Source of the DNA: DASSQJ01 sp963773655
GTDB taxonomy: Bacteria > Actinomycetota > Actinomycetes > Actinomycetales > Dermatophilaceae
Direction: 5' to 3'
Length of the DNA stretch: 64,000 bases
Assembly (NCBI GenBank): GCA_963773655.1
Contig: CAVZBX010000001.1
Location: forward strand, 1,302,001-1,366,000
Shown here piece after piece: positions 55,545 to 64,000 of the stretch. Position numbers and translations under genes: made by a program. Numbering within the stretch: the first letter of the stretch is position 1; the number at the start of each line of letters is the position of its first letter. The notes under the pieces are model-generated. The model saw nothing but the letters and a program-made list of their open reading frames with translations, searched no databases and was not told the origin of the DNA.

Positions 55545-57452
55545 ATGGCACCCCGACACGACCCGACCCCGGTCATCGCCGACCAGCAGGCCGCGCTGCG
55601 CGAGCGGTGGCCGTTCGACGACACCTCGGACTTCGAGGACGCCGGGCGCGGACTCGTCGCGACCCTCGACCCCTGCGTCATCCGCGCCGAGGACGGCCGC
55701 GTGGTCTGGGACAACGACTCCTACGCGTTCGTGGAGGGCGAGGCGCCGGACTCGGTGAACCCGAGCCTGTGGCGCCAGTCGACCCTCGTGGCGATGCAGG
55801 GCCTCTTCGAGGTCGTCGAGGGCATCTACCAGGTGCGGGGCTTCGACCTGTCGAACATCACCTTCGTCGAGGGGGACACCGGCGTCATCGTCATCGACCC
55901 GCTGATCTCGACCGAGACCGCCGCCGCCGCCCTTGCGCTGTACCGCGAGCACCGCGGCGACCGGCCGGTGACCGGTGTCGTCTACACCCACTCGCACGTC
56001 GACCACTTCGGCGGGGTCAAGGGGGTCACCACCACGGAGGACGTCGACGCGGGCCGGGTGCCCGTCCTCGCCCCCGAGGGCCTGGTCGCGCACGCCGTCG
56101 CCGAGAACGTCTACGCGGGCACCGCCATGTCACGCCGCGCCGGGTACATGTACGGCGCCGCCCTCGAGCGTGGACCGCGGGGCCAGGTGGGTGCGGGGCT
56201 CGGCCAGACGACGTCCACCGGCACCGTGACCCTCATCCGTCCCACCGTCGACATCCGGGCGACCGGCCAGGTGGAGACCGTGGACGGCGTCGACATCGAG
56301 TTCCAGATGACTCCGGGCACCGAGGCGCCGGCCGAGATGCACTTCTACTTCCCCCGGTACCGCGCCCTGTGCCTGGCCGAGAACGCCACCCACAACCTCC
56401 ACAACCTCCTCACCCTGCGCGGTGCCCTGGTGCGCGACCCGAACGCCTGGGCGAAGTACCTCACCGAGGCCATCGACCTCTTCACCGACCGCGCCGACGT
56501 CGCCTTCGCCTCGCACCACTGGCCGACGTGGGGGCGCGAGCGGATCGTCGCGTTCCTCTCGGTGCAGCGCGACCTCTACGCCTACCTCCACGACCAGACG
56601 CTGCGGATGCTCAACCAGGGGATGACCGGCGCCGAGATCGCCGAGGCCATGGTGCTGCCCCCCGCCCTCGAGGCGGCCTGGAGCACCCACGGCTACTACG
56701 GCTCGGTGAGCCACAACGTCAAGGCGGTCTACCAGCGCTACCTGGGCTGGTTCGACGGCAACCCGTCGCACCTGTGGCAGCACCCGCCGGTCGAGCAGGC
56801 GCGCCGCTACGTCGAGTTCATGGGCGGTGCCGACGCCGTCGTCGAGAAGGCGCGCGCCTCCTTCGACGCCGGCGACTACCGGTGGGTGGCCGAGGTGGTC
56901 GGCCACGTCGTGTTCGCCGACCAGGCCCACGCCGCCGCGCGCGACCTCCTCGCCGACACCTACGAGCAGCTCGGCTACGGCGCCGAGAACGGCACCTGGC
57001 GCAACTTCTTCCTCTCCGGTGCCACCGAGCTGCGCAGCGGCTCCTTCGGCACCCCGGTCGCGACCTCGGCCGCCGACATGGTCGCCAACCTCACCCCCGA
57101 GATGCTCTTCGACGCTCTCGCCATCCAGGTCGACGGGCCGCGCGCCTGGGACGAGGCCCTGACGGTCGACCTCGTGCTCACCGACGATGGCGTGCACCAC
57201 CGGCTCCAGCTCGCCAACGGCGTCCTGACGCACCGGCGGGTCGGCGACGTCGCGGGGGCCGACCTCACCATCACGCTGCCGCACCACGAGCAGCTGGCCG
57301 GCCTCCTGCTCGGCGGCATGACCCCGGAGGCGACGGCCCGGGCCGGGGTCGTCATGGACGGCGACACCTCCGTCGTCGCACGCCTCATCGCCCTGCTGCA
57401 GCCGGGCGACCCCGACTTCGCGATCGTCACCCCGGAGAAGGACCAGCCGTAG
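55545..57452 (+). CDS. Alkyl/aryl-sulfatase (SdsA1-like, MBL fold)
   Basis: 635 residues. N-terminal metallo-beta-lactamase domain with THSHVDHFGG and PGTEAPAEMHFYFPRYRALC (late ligands); middle alkylsulfatase dimerisation domain (MLNQGMTGAEIAEAM, and the SHNVKAVYQRYLGWFDGNP block); C-terminal SCP2-like domain (LTPEMLFDALAIQVDGP). Such enzymes hydrolyse the sulfate ester of alkyl sulfates such as SDS. Unlike the Pseudomonas enzyme there is no signal peptide, so it should act in the cytoplasm, which fits the adjacent importer. Confidence 0.9.
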   Translation: MAPRHDPTPVIADQQAALRERWPFDDTSDFEDAGRGLVATLDPCVIRAEDGRVVWDNDSYAFVEGEAPDSVNPSLWRQSTLVAMQGLFEVVEGIYQVRGFDLSNITFVEGDTGVIVIDPLISTETAAAALALYREHRGDRPVTGVVYTHSHVDHFGGVKGVTTTEDVDAGRVPVLAPEGLVAHAVAENVYAGTAMSRRAGYMYGAALERGPRGQVGAGLGQTTSTGTVTLIRPTVDIRATGQVETVDGVDIEFQMTPGTEAPAEMHFYFPRYRALCLAENATHNLHNLLTLRGALVRDPNAWAKYLTEAIDLFTDRADVAFASHHWPTWGRERIVAFLSVQRDLYAYLHDQTLRMLNQGMTGAEIAEAMVLPPALEAAWSTHGYYGSVSHNVKAVYQRYLGWFDGNPSHLWQHPPVEQARRYVEFMGGADAVVEKARASFDAGDYRWVAEVVGHVVFADQAHAAARDLLADTYEQLGYGAENGTWRNFFLSGATELRSGSFGTPVATSAADMVANLTPEMLFDALAIQVDGPRAWDEALTVDLVLTDDGVHHRLQLANGVLTHRRVGDVAGADLTITLPHHEQLAGLLLGGMTPEATARAGVVMDGDTSVVARLIALLQPGDPDFAIVTPEKDQP

Positions 57453-57476
57453 CGGGCGCCGGCCCGGTGGCCCCGC

Positions 57477-58388
57477 CTAGCTCACCGAGTCGACGGCGAA
57501 GGTGTCGCAGCGGTTGAGGTCGCCGGACTCGTAGCCGGTGAGGAACCAGGTCTGGCGCGCCTCGGCGGAGCCGTGGGTCCAGCTCTCCGGCGACACCCGG
57601 CCGGTCGTCGCCTCCTGGATCCGGTCGTCGCCGACCGCGGCGGCGGCCGACAGGGCGTCGCGGACGTCCTGGTCGGTGAGCGGCTGCATGAGCCGCTCGC
57701 CGTCGGCGTTCTCGGTCGTCGACGCGTGGTGCGCCCAGACCCCGGCGAGGCAGTCGGCCATCAGCTCGATCCGCACGCCTCCCGACTCCGGGCCCTGGGG
57801 GTCCTGCTGGGCGCGTCCGAGGAGGCCGAGCTGGTCCTGGAGGGCGTGGCCGTACTCGTGCGCGACGACGTACTCCTGGGCCAGGGGGCCGCCGCTGCTG
57901 CCGAACTGCTGCTCGAGGATGTCGAAGAAGCCGGCGTCGATGTAGACCAGCTGGTCGATCGGGCAGTAGAAGGGGCCCACCCGGTTGCTCGCCGTGCCGC
58001 AGGCCGACTGCGCCTGGCCGCGGTAGAGGACGGTGTCGGTGGGCTGCCACTCGCGCTTGTAGCGCACCAGCTCGTCGGCCCAGAAGTCCTGCACCGAGTT
58101 CACCGTTCCGATGACGCGGCACTCCACGTCGACGTTGGTGAGCTCGCCGGACTCGCAGCGCGCGAAGGCGGCGCCGTCCGCGTCCCCCGCCGGCTGGACC
58201 TCTCCCTGGTCGGAGGACGTGGTGCCACCGGCGGGGAGGTCGGAGGGGTTGATGCCGAAGATCATCGCGACGACGAGCAGGATCAGGCCACCGATGCCAC
58301 CGCCCACGGCGAGTCCGCCGGGGCCACCGCCGCCACCGCCGGTCCGCACCTGCGAGGTGTCGAGCCGGACGTCGTCGTTGAAGCTCAT
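57477..58388 (-). CDS. YpfJ-type neutral zinc metallopeptidase
   Basis: 303 residues. An N-terminal glycine-rich linker (RTGGGGGGPGGLAVGGG) precedes a membrane helix (GGLILLVVAMIFGI), then the conserved extracytoplasmic domain with VVAHEYGHALQDQLGLLG as the HExxH-type zinc site and ELMADCLAGVWAHHA further ligands. Substrate unknown. The ATG at 58388 has a GGAGG site. Convergent with the alkylsulfatase gene. Confidence 0.85.
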   Translation of the reverse strand: MSFNDDVRLDTSQVRTGGGGGGPGGLAVGGGIGGLILLVVAMIFGINPSDLPAGGTTSSDQGEVQPAGDADGAAFARCESGELTNVDVECRVIGTVNSVQDFWADELVRYKREWQPTDTVLYRGQAQSACGTASNRVGPFYCPIDQLVYIDAGFFDILEQQFGSSGGPLAQEYVVAHEYGHALQDQLGLLGRAQQDPQGPESGGVRIELMADCLAGVWAHHASTTENADGERLMQPLTDQDVRDALSAAAAVGDDRIQEATTGRVSPESWTHGSAEARQTWFLTGYESGDLNRCDTFAVDSVS

Positions 58389-58435
58389 CGGGCCGCCTCC
58401 GTCGTCGCCGTGCCGGAGGGGTCCCCGGCCGGACA

Positions 58436-58442
58436 TAGACTA
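58436..58442. promoter_or_regulatory. Near-coincident divergent -10 elements (metallopeptidase / ABC-F)
   Basis: TAGACT on the plus strand (58436-58441) and TAGTCT on the minus strand (58442-58437) overlap by five bases in the palindrome TAGaCTA. They are 71 and 49 bases from the ABC-F GTG and the metallopeptidase ATG. One DNA site may direct transcription both ways. Confidence 0.4.
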
Positions 58443-58511
58443 GGGCGGAGCGGTGCGTCACGTGTCCCTCCCGTGCGGGCCGCTCCACCACCCCCGACCG
58501 AAGGACCTCCC

Positions 58512-60110
58512 GTGCTCACCGCTGCCTCCGTCGAGCTGCGCGCCGGGTCCCGCCTGCTCCTCGACGGCGCCACCTTCCGCGTCGCCCCCGGCGACCGGAT
58601 CGGCCTCGTCGGGCGCAACGGCGCGGGCAAGACCACGCTGACCAAGGCCCTCGCCGGGCTCACCCTTCCGGCCGCCGGCACCATCACCCGCACCGGGGCG
58701 GTCGGCTACCTGCCGCAGGACCCGCGCACCGGCGACCTCGACACCAGCGCCCGCGACCGCGTTCTCTCCGCCCGCGGGCTCGACAGCATCGTCCGCGACC
58801 TGCGCGCGGCCGAGGCGGCGATGGGCGCGGAGACCGACGAGCGCCAGGAGCGGGCGATGCGCCGCTACGCCCGCCTGGACGCCGAGTTCACGGCCGCGGG
58901 CGGCTATGCCGCCGAGTCGGAGGCCGCTCGGATCGCGGCGGCCCTCGGCCTCGAGGAACGGGTCCTCGACCAGCCGCTGCGCACCCTGTCCGGTGGCCAG
59001 CGTCGGCGGGTCGAGCTGACCCGCATCCTGTTCTCCGGCGCCGAGACCCTGCTCCTCGACGAGCCGACGAACCACCTGGACGCCGACAGCATCGTGTGGC
59101 TGCGCGACCACCTCAAGGGCTACCGGGGCGGCCTCGTCGTGATCTCCCACGACGTCGAGCTGCTCGGCGTCGTCGTCAACAAGGTGTTCCACCTCGACGC
59201 CAACCGAGCCGAGCTCGACCAGTACAACCTCGGCTGGAGGGCCTACCTCCAGCAGCGCGAGACCGACGAGCGCCGGCGCCGGCGCGAGCGGGCGAATGCC
59301 GAGAAGAAGGCCGCAGCCCTGATGGCGCAGGCCGACAAGATGCGCGCCAAGGCGACGAAGACCGTGGCCGCGCAGAACATGGCCCGCCGCGCCGAGAGGC
59401 TGCTCGGCGGCCTCGAGGCCGAGCGCGCCCACGACCGGGTGGCCCGGCTGCGGTTCCCGACGCCGACGCCGTGCGGGCGCACCCCGCTGCGGGCGAGCGG
59501 GCTGTCGCGCTCCTACGGCTCGCAGGAGGTGTTCACCGACGTCGACCTCGCCATCGACCGGGGGTCTCGGGTGGTCGTGCTCGGCCTCAACGGCGCCGGC
59601 AAGACCACCCTGCTGCGCCTGCTCGCGGGCGTCGACGAACCGGACACCGGGCAGGTGGAGCCCGGCCACGGGCTCAAGCTCGGCTACTACGCGCAGGAGC
59701 ACGAGAACCTCGACGTCACCCGCACCGTGCTCGAGAACATGAAGAGCGCGGCTCCCGACCTCGGCGAGACCGAGGTCCGCAAGGTGCTCGGGTCGTTCCT
59801 CTTCACCGGCGACGACGTCGACAAGCCGGCCGGCGTGCTCTCCGGTGGCGAGAAGACCCGGCTGTCGCTGGCCCTGCTCGTGGTCTCCTCGGCGAACGTG
59901 CTGCTCCTGGACGAGCCGACCAACAACCTCGACCCGGCCTCCCGGCAGGAGATCCTCGGGGCCCTGCGCACCTACGAGGGTGCGGTGGTGCTCGTCACCC
60001 ACGACGAGGGCGCCGTCGAGGCGCTCGAGCCCGAGCGCATCCTCCTGCTCCCCGACGGTGTCGAGGACCTCTGGGGCGCCGACTACCGCGAGCTCGTCGC
60101 GCTCGCCTGA
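58512..60110 (+). CDS. ABC-F family ATPase (ribosome-associated type)
   Basis: 532 residues with two ABC domains and no membrane helices. Walker A GRNGAGKTT and GLNGAGKTT; signatures LSGGQRRRVELTR and LSGGEKTRLSLAL; Walker B TLLLDEPTNHLD and VLLLDEPTNNLD. Between the domains a basic, helical linker (QQRETDERRRRRERANAEKK) is the P-site tRNA interaction region of ABC-F proteins. Acts on ribosomes in translation or antibiotic protection; which subclass is unclear. GTG at 58512 with AAGGA. Confidence 0.9.
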   Translation: MLTAASVELRAGSRLLLDGATFRVAPGDRIGLVGRNGAGKTTLTKALAGLTLPAAGTITRTGAVGYLPQDPRTGDLDTSARDRVLSARGLDSIVRDLRAAEAAMGAETDERQERAMRRYARLDAEFTAAGGYAAESEAARIAAALGLEERVLDQPLRTLSGGQRRRVELTRILFSGAETLLLDEPTNHLDADSIVWLRDHLKGYRGGLVVISHDVELLGVVVNKVFHLDANRAELDQYNLGWRAYLQQRETDERRRRRERANAEKKAAALMAQADKMRAKATKTVAAQNMARRAERLLGGLEAERAHDRVARLRFPTPTPCGRTPLRASGLSRSYGSQEVFTDVDLAIDRGSRVVVLGLNGAGKTTLLRLLAGVDEPDTGQVEPGHGLKLGYYAQEHENLDVTRTVLENMKSAAPDLGETEVRKVLGSFLFTGDDVDKPAGVLSGGEKTRLSLALLVVSSANVLLLDEPTNNLDPASRQEILGALRTYEGAVVLVTHDEGAVEALEPERILLLPDGVEDLWGADYRELVALA

Positions 60111-60135
60111 CCCGCGGACCGATGAGTTCGGCGGC

Positions 60136-60169
60136 CGGCGGGGGTCGGTACCGGTGTCGACCCCCGGCG
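60136..60169 (+). other. Strong hairpin between the ABC-F and VOC genes
   Basis: Arms 60136-60147 and 60158-60169 pair at 11 of 12 positions around a ten-base loop. It ends directly before the GAGAGGAG ribosome site of the GTG at 60183. It may terminate the ABC-F transcript or shape translation of the VOC gene. Confidence 0.5.
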
Positions 60170-60182
60170 AGAGGAGCCACCC

Positions 60183-60653
60183 GTGCCCACCATCACCCCG
60201 TCACTGTGGTTCGACGACGACCTCGAGGAGGCGATGGGGTTCTACACCTCGGTCTTCCCGAACTCGAGGGTGCTCGGCGTGCAGCGCTACACCGAAGCCG
60301 GCCCGGGTGAGCCGGGCACCGTCGTCTCGGCCGACTTCGAGCTCGACGGCACCCGGTTCACCGGCATCAACGGGGGGCCGCAGTTCCGGTTCACCGAGGC
60401 GGTCTCCTTCGTCATCGACTGCGCGCACCAGGCCGAGGTCGACCACTACTGGGCCGCGTTGAGCGAGCGCGGTGAGGAGTCGCAGTGCGGCTGGCTCGAG
60501 GACCGCTACGGCCTCAGCTGGCAGGTCGTCCCACGCCGCCTGGTCGAGCTGCTCGCCGACCCCGACCCCGAGCGCGCCCGGCGAGCGACCGAGGCGATGC
60601 TCGGCATGCGCCGGATCGTCGTCAGCGAGCTCGAGGCCGCGGCGGACGGCTGA
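60183..60653 (+). CDS. VOC family protein (PhnB-like)
   Basis: 156 residues. WFDDDLEEAMGFYTSVFPNS opens the domain and SQCGWLEDRYGLSWQVVPRR is the well known signature of the 3-demethylubiquinone-9 methyltransferase-like VOC branch. Despite that label, members are not proven methyltransferases. Function unknown. Ribosome site GAGAGGAG and GTG start. Confidence 0.8.
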   Translation: MPTITPSLWFDDDLEEAMGFYTSVFPNSRVLGVQRYTEAGPGEPGTVVSADFELDGTRFTGINGGPQFRFTEAVSFVIDCAHQAEVDHYWAALSERGEESQCGWLEDRYGLSWQVVPRRLVELLADPDPERARRATEAMLGMRRIVVSELEAAADG

Positions 60654-60669
60654 GACGCAGGCGGCGCGC

Positions 60670-61113
60670 TCACGCCTGCTCGAGCCGGCCGCGCAGACCG
60701 GTGAGCGTCCCCGTGACGAGCCCCTTGATGACGCGCGACCGGACGAACCCCGGGAGCGGCAGCGGGTGCTCGATGGTCAGCTCGTACGTGGCGAGCGTGC
60801 CGCCGTCGCCCTCGGGCACGGCCCGGAGGTCGCCCTCCTGCGCGGTCTGGAGGCGGCCGCTCTCCATCGTCCAGTGGATGCCGTCGGGCCGGTGGGTGTA
60901 GCGCAGCGTGTACCGGTCGGTGCCGACCGCCGTCGCGGCCGCGAGCGCCGCCCGCAGGGCCCGGCCCTCGGCATCGGAGTCGAGCACCTCGACCTCCTTG
61001 ATCTCGGGGATCCAGTCCGGCTGCGTCGCGACGTCGTGGATCGTCGCGAGGACCTCGGCGGGGGGCGCGGCGATGTGCTGCTCGGCGCGGGCGGTGTCCC
61101 GGGGCATCGTCAT
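60670..61113 (-). CDS. SRPBCC family protein (START-like)
   Basis: 147 residues. The opening ARAEQHIAAPPAEVLATIHD and PDWIPEIKEVEVLDSDAEGR are typical of the polyketide cyclase/dehydrase-lipid transport fold, which forms a hydrophobic pocket. ATG 61113 overlaps the WS/DGAT stop (ATGA), so the two are translated together; it might bind acyl lipid substrates or products of that enzyme (inference). Confidence 0.75.
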   Translation of the reverse strand: MTMPRDTARAEQHIAAPPAEVLATIHDVATQPDWIPEIKEVEVLDSDAEGRALRAALAAATAVGTDRYTLRYTHRPDGIHWTMESGRLQTAQEGDLRAVPEGDGGTLATYELTIEHPLPLPGFVRSRVIKGLVTGTLTGLRGRLEQA

Positions 61114-62519
61114 CCCTCCACGGCGGCCGGGGCGGGGGCGAGGGCCCCGAGCACCCCGAGCTCGGCCTCGAAGCCCGCGACGAGGCGGTGCGGGTCGGGG
61201 ATGACGCTGGCGTCGGAGACGACGCCGACCCGCACGGTGCCGGCGTAGGTGAAGATGCAGACCCCGAGGGTGTGCCGGCCCGAACCGGGGACCCAGCCGA
61301 GAACCCCCTCGACGGGCACCCCCGCGAGCAGCCGCCGCGTGCGCGGCCCGATGACGTTGGTCGTGACGCCGATGGCCTTGTCGGCGAAGAAGTCGATGAC
61401 CGGCCGGTCGAGGCCGTGGCCGACCCGGCCGATGACCTCCATGAGGAGGTGGGTCAGCGCGATCTCGGGCGAGGCCTTGAGCCAGTCCATCCGACGCTTG
61501 GTCTCGCCCAGCCGGGCCAGGGGTGCCGCCGTGGCGCTGGGGAACTTGAAGTAGATGAGCGTGAACTCGTTGCCGAGCTCCGGGGGGAGCGGGGCGGCGA
61601 TGTCGCGCAGGTTGACGGGGACCATCGTGATGAGGTCGACGGGCTCGGCCCCGGCCTCCTCCTGGTAGGTGCGCAGGGCCGCCGCCATCGCGCTGAGGAG
61701 CACGTCGTTGAGGGTGGCGCCGGCCAGCCGGCCGACCGCCTTGGCCGGCTCGAGGGGGACGGGGTGGGTCCAGGCGATCCGCTTCGCCGGGCCGGGGGCC
61801 CCGGAGACGGGGTTCGTCGGGTTGTGGCCGAGGATGAGGTCGGAGAGCACCTTCGTCGTCGTCACCGAGAGCCGGGTGGCGGCGAGCAGGCCCCTCGGCG
61901 TGCCCAGCCGCAGCGCCTCGCCGACGGCCGTGCGCGCGAGCGAGATGCCGAAGGACATCAGGCCGGGGCCCGGGTCGTCCGACCCCGCCTCGTGAACGGC
62001 CTCGGCGACCCGGTCCGCGACGGGCGCCGTCGCCGCCGGGGCAGCGCCGGGCACCTCGTCGGTCAGTGACATGAGCACGCGGCCCAGCGCCAGCCCGTCG
62101 GCGAGGGCGTGGTGGATCCTGGTGACGATCGCGGCCCCGGAGCCGTGGCCCTCGACGAGGTACGCCTCCCAGAGCGGGTGGGCCGGGTCGAGGGGGACGT
62201 CCAGACGCGCCTCCATCCATCGCTGGAGCGCGGCGTCGTCACCGGGGCGGGGGAGACGGTCGCGGTGAAGGTGCCGGCTGATGTCGAAGTCCTCGTCGTC
62301 GACCCAGTGCGGTCTCCCGGTGAGGCCCCGGGCCGGCTCGCGGCGCTGCCGGAAGACCGGGTACCGCTCGAGGACGCGGTCCTCGAAGAGGTGCGTCACC
62401 TCGTCCCAGTCCGGCGTCCCGGAGAGGAACACGACGGAGACGATGACCATGAGGTTCTCCGGCCGGTCCATCGCCAGCCAGATCGAGTCCATCGGGGCGA
62501 TGGGCCTGCGGTGCGCCAC
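61110..62519 (-). CDS. WS/DGAT family O-acyltransferase
   Basis: 469 residues. The catalytic HHxxxDG motif is TRIHHALADGLAL near residue 140. Conserved N-terminal PIAPMDSIWLAMDRPENLM and the C-terminal VTTNVIGPRTRRLLAGVPVE are family blocks. It makes wax esters and/or triacylglycerol from acyl-CoA. GTG 62519 has GAAGGAG five bases upstream and marks the family N-terminus; -10 TAGGCT at 62553-62548 leaves a leader of about 22 bases. Confidence 0.9.
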   Translation of the reverse strand: MAHRRPIAPMDSIWLAMDRPENLMVIVSVVFLSGTPDWDEVTHLFEDRVLERYPVFRQRREPARGLTGRPHWVDDEDFDISRHLHRDRLPRPGDDAALQRWMEARLDVPLDPAHPLWEAYLVEGHGSGAAIVTRIHHALADGLALGRVLMSLTDEVPGAAPAATAPVADRVAEAVHEAGSDDPGPGLMSFGISLARTAVGEALRLGTPRGLLAATRLSVTTTKVLSDLILGHNPTNPVSGAPGPAKRIAWTHPVPLEPAKAVGRLAGATLNDVLLSAMAAALRTYQEEAGAEPVDLITMVPVNLRDIAAPLPPELGNEFTLIYFKFPSATAAPLARLGETKRRMDWLKASPEIALTHLLMEVIGRVGHGLDRPVIDFFADKAIGVTTNVIGPRTRRLLAGVPVEGVLGWVPGSGRHTLGVCIFTYAGTVRVGVVSDASVIPDPHRLVAGFEAELGVLGALAPAPAAVEG

Positions 62520-62625
62520 GGACACTCCTTCGTCGGCTCCTGCCCCCAGCCTAGGGACCTCGGGTGGCGGTGGCGACCGACTGCGTGAGGCATCACCCCG
62601 GCCGCTCCCGGCGCCCCGGGTCGTC

Positions 62626-62631
62626 GATACT
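62626..62631 (+). promoter_or_regulatory. -10 hexamer of the metallophosphoesterase (leaderless)
   Basis: GATACT followed by six bases and the ATG at 62638. No ribosome site precedes the ATG. Confidence 0.45.
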
Positions 62632-62637
62632 TCGACC

Positions 62638-63729
62638 ATGCGCGGACGTTCCCGGGGCTGGCCGGTGGTCGCCGCCGTCGCGGCGCTCCTCGTCGCGGCC
62701 TGCACGGGGCCGGTGGGCCGCGAGGTGCGGCCCTCGGGCGGGCCGGCAGGCCCCGTGGCCCCCTCGCCCGGTGCCCCCGCGACCTCGTCGTCGCCGGTGT
62801 CCTCGAGGGCTGCCCCGGCGACCCCGCCGGGGCCGACGTCGCTGCGGTTCTCGGTCCTCGGCGACGTCGGCGAGGACGCCCACGCCGCAGCCGTCCTCGA
62901 CGGGATCGCCGCCCGCCGCGACGACCTCACCCTCGTCGTCGGCGACCTCTCCTACGGGCGGCCGGGAAGCGAGCGGGAATGGTGCCGGTTCGTGACCCGC
63001 CACCTCGGCGCCCGTCATCCCGTGGAGCTCGTCGCCGGGAACCACGAGGACGACGGGCCGAACGGTGACATCGACGTCTTCGCCCGGTGCCTGCCCAACC
63101 GCCTGTCCGGGCTGGTCGGGCAGTACGGGCGGCAGTGGTACGCCGACGTCCCCGCCGATCGTCCGCTCGTCCGGTTCGTCATGGTCTCGCCCGGCCTGGA
63201 CTTCGGATCCGGCCCGTGGTCCTACGCCGAGGGCACGTCCCACCACGCGTGGACCCAGCGCGCGGTCACCGGGGCCCGGGCGGCCGGCATCCCGTGGGTC
63301 GTCGTCGGCATGCACGAGCCGTGCCTCTCCGTCGGGGTGTACCCCTGCAGCCCCGGGCCCGACCTTCTCGACCTGCTCGTGCGTTCCGGCGTCGACCTCG
63401 TCGTCACGGGGCACGAGCACATGTACCAGCGCACCGTGGCCCTCGGCTTCGGGCCGGGTTGCCCGGCCGTCCGGCCGGAGCGGTACGACGCGGCCTGCGT
63501 ACGCGCCCACGGCGGGACGACGTTCGTCACCGTGGGCACGGGTGGTCACCCGCTGCGCGACGGGTCGCCCGCTGACCCCGAGCGCCCGTACTTCGCCGCC
63601 GTGAGCGCCGCCGACGAGGACCCCGCGTGGGGCTCGCTCGCCGTCGAGGTCACGCCGGAGCGCCTCGCCGCGAGGTTCGTGCCGGCAGCGGGCTCGGACT
63701 TCACCGACGCGTTCACCCTGCGCCGCTGA
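62638..63729 (+). CDS. Lipoprotein metallophosphoesterase
   Basis: 363 residues. Signal peptide with lipobox LLVAACT, then a proline/serine linker. The calcineurin-like domain has all motifs: GDVGEDAH, VVGDLSYG, LVAGNHEDDG, and TGHEHMYQR with VGTGGHPLRD near the end. This is the purple acid phosphatase-like layout. Extracytoplasmic, substrate unknown. Leaderless start. Confidence 0.85.
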   Translation: MRGRSRGWPVVAAVAALLVAACTGPVGREVRPSGGPAGPVAPSPGAPATSSSPVSSRAAPATPPGPTSLRFSVLGDVGEDAHAAAVLDGIAARRDDLTLVVGDLSYGRPGSEREWCRFVTRHLGARHPVELVAGNHEDDGPNGDIDVFARCLPNRLSGLVGQYGRQWYADVPADRPLVRFVMVSPGLDFGSGPWSYAEGTSHHAWTQRAVTGARAAGIPWVVVGMHEPCLSVGVYPCSPGPDLLDLLVRSGVDLVVTGHEHMYQRTVALGFGPGCPAVRPERYDAACVRAHGGTTFVTVGTGGHPLRDGSPADPERPYFAAVSAADEDPAWGSLAVEVTPERLAARFVPAAGSDFTDAFTLRR

Positions 63730-63744
63730 CCGGCTGCCGCTGGC

Positions 63745-64000
63745 TCAGCCCGGGATGGCGGGCAGCCGCTCGAGTGCGGCCGCGACCGACTCCTGGAGCT
63801 CGGTGTCCTCCCAGGTGTGGTCGACCAGGTCGCCGCGCAGGTAGGCGTCGTACGCGGGGAGGTCGAGGTGGCCGTGGCCGCAGAGGGCGGTGAGGATGAC
63901 CTTCTCCTCACCGGTCTCGGTGCACCGGATGGCCTCGTCCACCGCGGCGGCGATGGCGTGGGTGGGCTCGGGGGCGGGGACGATGCCCTCGGTGCGGGCG
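63745..64000 (-). CDS. TrpB-like PLP-dependent enzyme (C-terminal part)
   Basis: The gene runs off the right edge; 84 residues remain. EGIVPAPEPTHAIAAAVDEA is the late block of the tryptophan synthase beta-like (TrpB2) branch, followed by EEKVILTALCGHGHLDLPAY with the conserved SGHG/CGHG loop. Usually makes tryptophan from indole and serine; the rest lies outside the window. Convergent with the metallophosphoesterase gene, 15-base gap. Confidence 0.85.
   Translation of the reverse strand, partial: ARTEGIVPAPEPTHAIAAAVDEAIRCTETGEEKVILTALCGHGHLDLPAYDAYLRGDLVDHTWEDTELQESVAAALERLPAIPG

Overview
The window is a stretch of high-GC actinobacterial chromosome. I infer an order such as Micrococcales and possibly a family near Intrasporangiaceae, but the family is not proven by the sequence. 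The signs are the heavy C/G third-position bias, many GTG starts, 1- and 4-base stop/start overlaps, and clade-typical genes: RbpA, WhiA, OpcA, a mycothiol-dependent isomerase, acVLRF1, WS/DGAT and a SufR-led Suf operon. No rRNA, tRNA, CRISPR array, prophage or insertion sequence was seen. Gene order is mostly conserved core chromosome (uvrA, uvrC-rapZ-yvcK-whiA, gap-pgk-tpiA-secG, the pentose phosphate genes, ctaB/ctaA, psd-pssA, suf).

Layout. 1-9204: the end of a TerC membrane protein, then a run of minus-strand housekeeping and accessory genes (EamA exporter, HAD phosphatase with a phospholipase D protein, GNAT, winged-helix protein, metallo-beta-lactamase hydrolase, mycothiol-dependent isomerase, GH15 glucoamylase-like enzyme). 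9274-12222: uvrA. 12297-17846: a complete branched-chain amino acid ABC transporter (livK, then livHMGF after a strong hairpin). 18045-19900: a Tat/lipoprotein-type Rieske protein, then an AbiEi/DUF559 nuclease-like gene bracketed by two inverted, two-hairpin palindromic elements. 19963-24768: uvrC-rapZ-yvcK-whiA, translationally coupled. 24914-28690: lower glycolysis, secG, rbpA. 28754-37833 (minus): tkt-tal-pgi-zwf-opcA-pgl, the pentose phosphate pathway, then a DUF3806 gene. 38006-43210: ctaB, a small ORF coupled to a large LuxR regulator, ctaA. 43245-46407: an ABC exporter divergent from psd-pssA. 46455-52922: sufR-B-D-ferredoxin-C-S-U-T. 52933-64000: acVLRF1, VOC and DUF1801 proteins, a BASS transporter with an alkylsulfatase, a zinc peptidase, an ABC-F protein, SRPBCC with WS/DGAT, a metallophosphoesterase, and the end of a TrpB-like enzyme.

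Two sequence-wide observations stand out. First, six genes (opcA, zwf, pgi, tal, the LuxR regulator, sufS) are broken by about 30 single-base indels, nearly all insertions, in three patches (30.06-34.62, 40.80-40.86 and 51.49-51.78 kb). Reading across them restores complete conserved proteins, so I treat them as intact genes carrying sequence errors. Second, about a dozen genes have a TAnnnT-type -10 hexamer ending 6-8 bases before the start codon, the signature of leaderless mRNAs. At 44712-44721 two such promoters are divergent and share their -10 bases.

The best candidate for an undescribed system is the DUF559 gene with its flanking inverted structured repeats (18547-19900). The two copies differ by a base-pair-preserving change in one stem, which suggests selection on structure.
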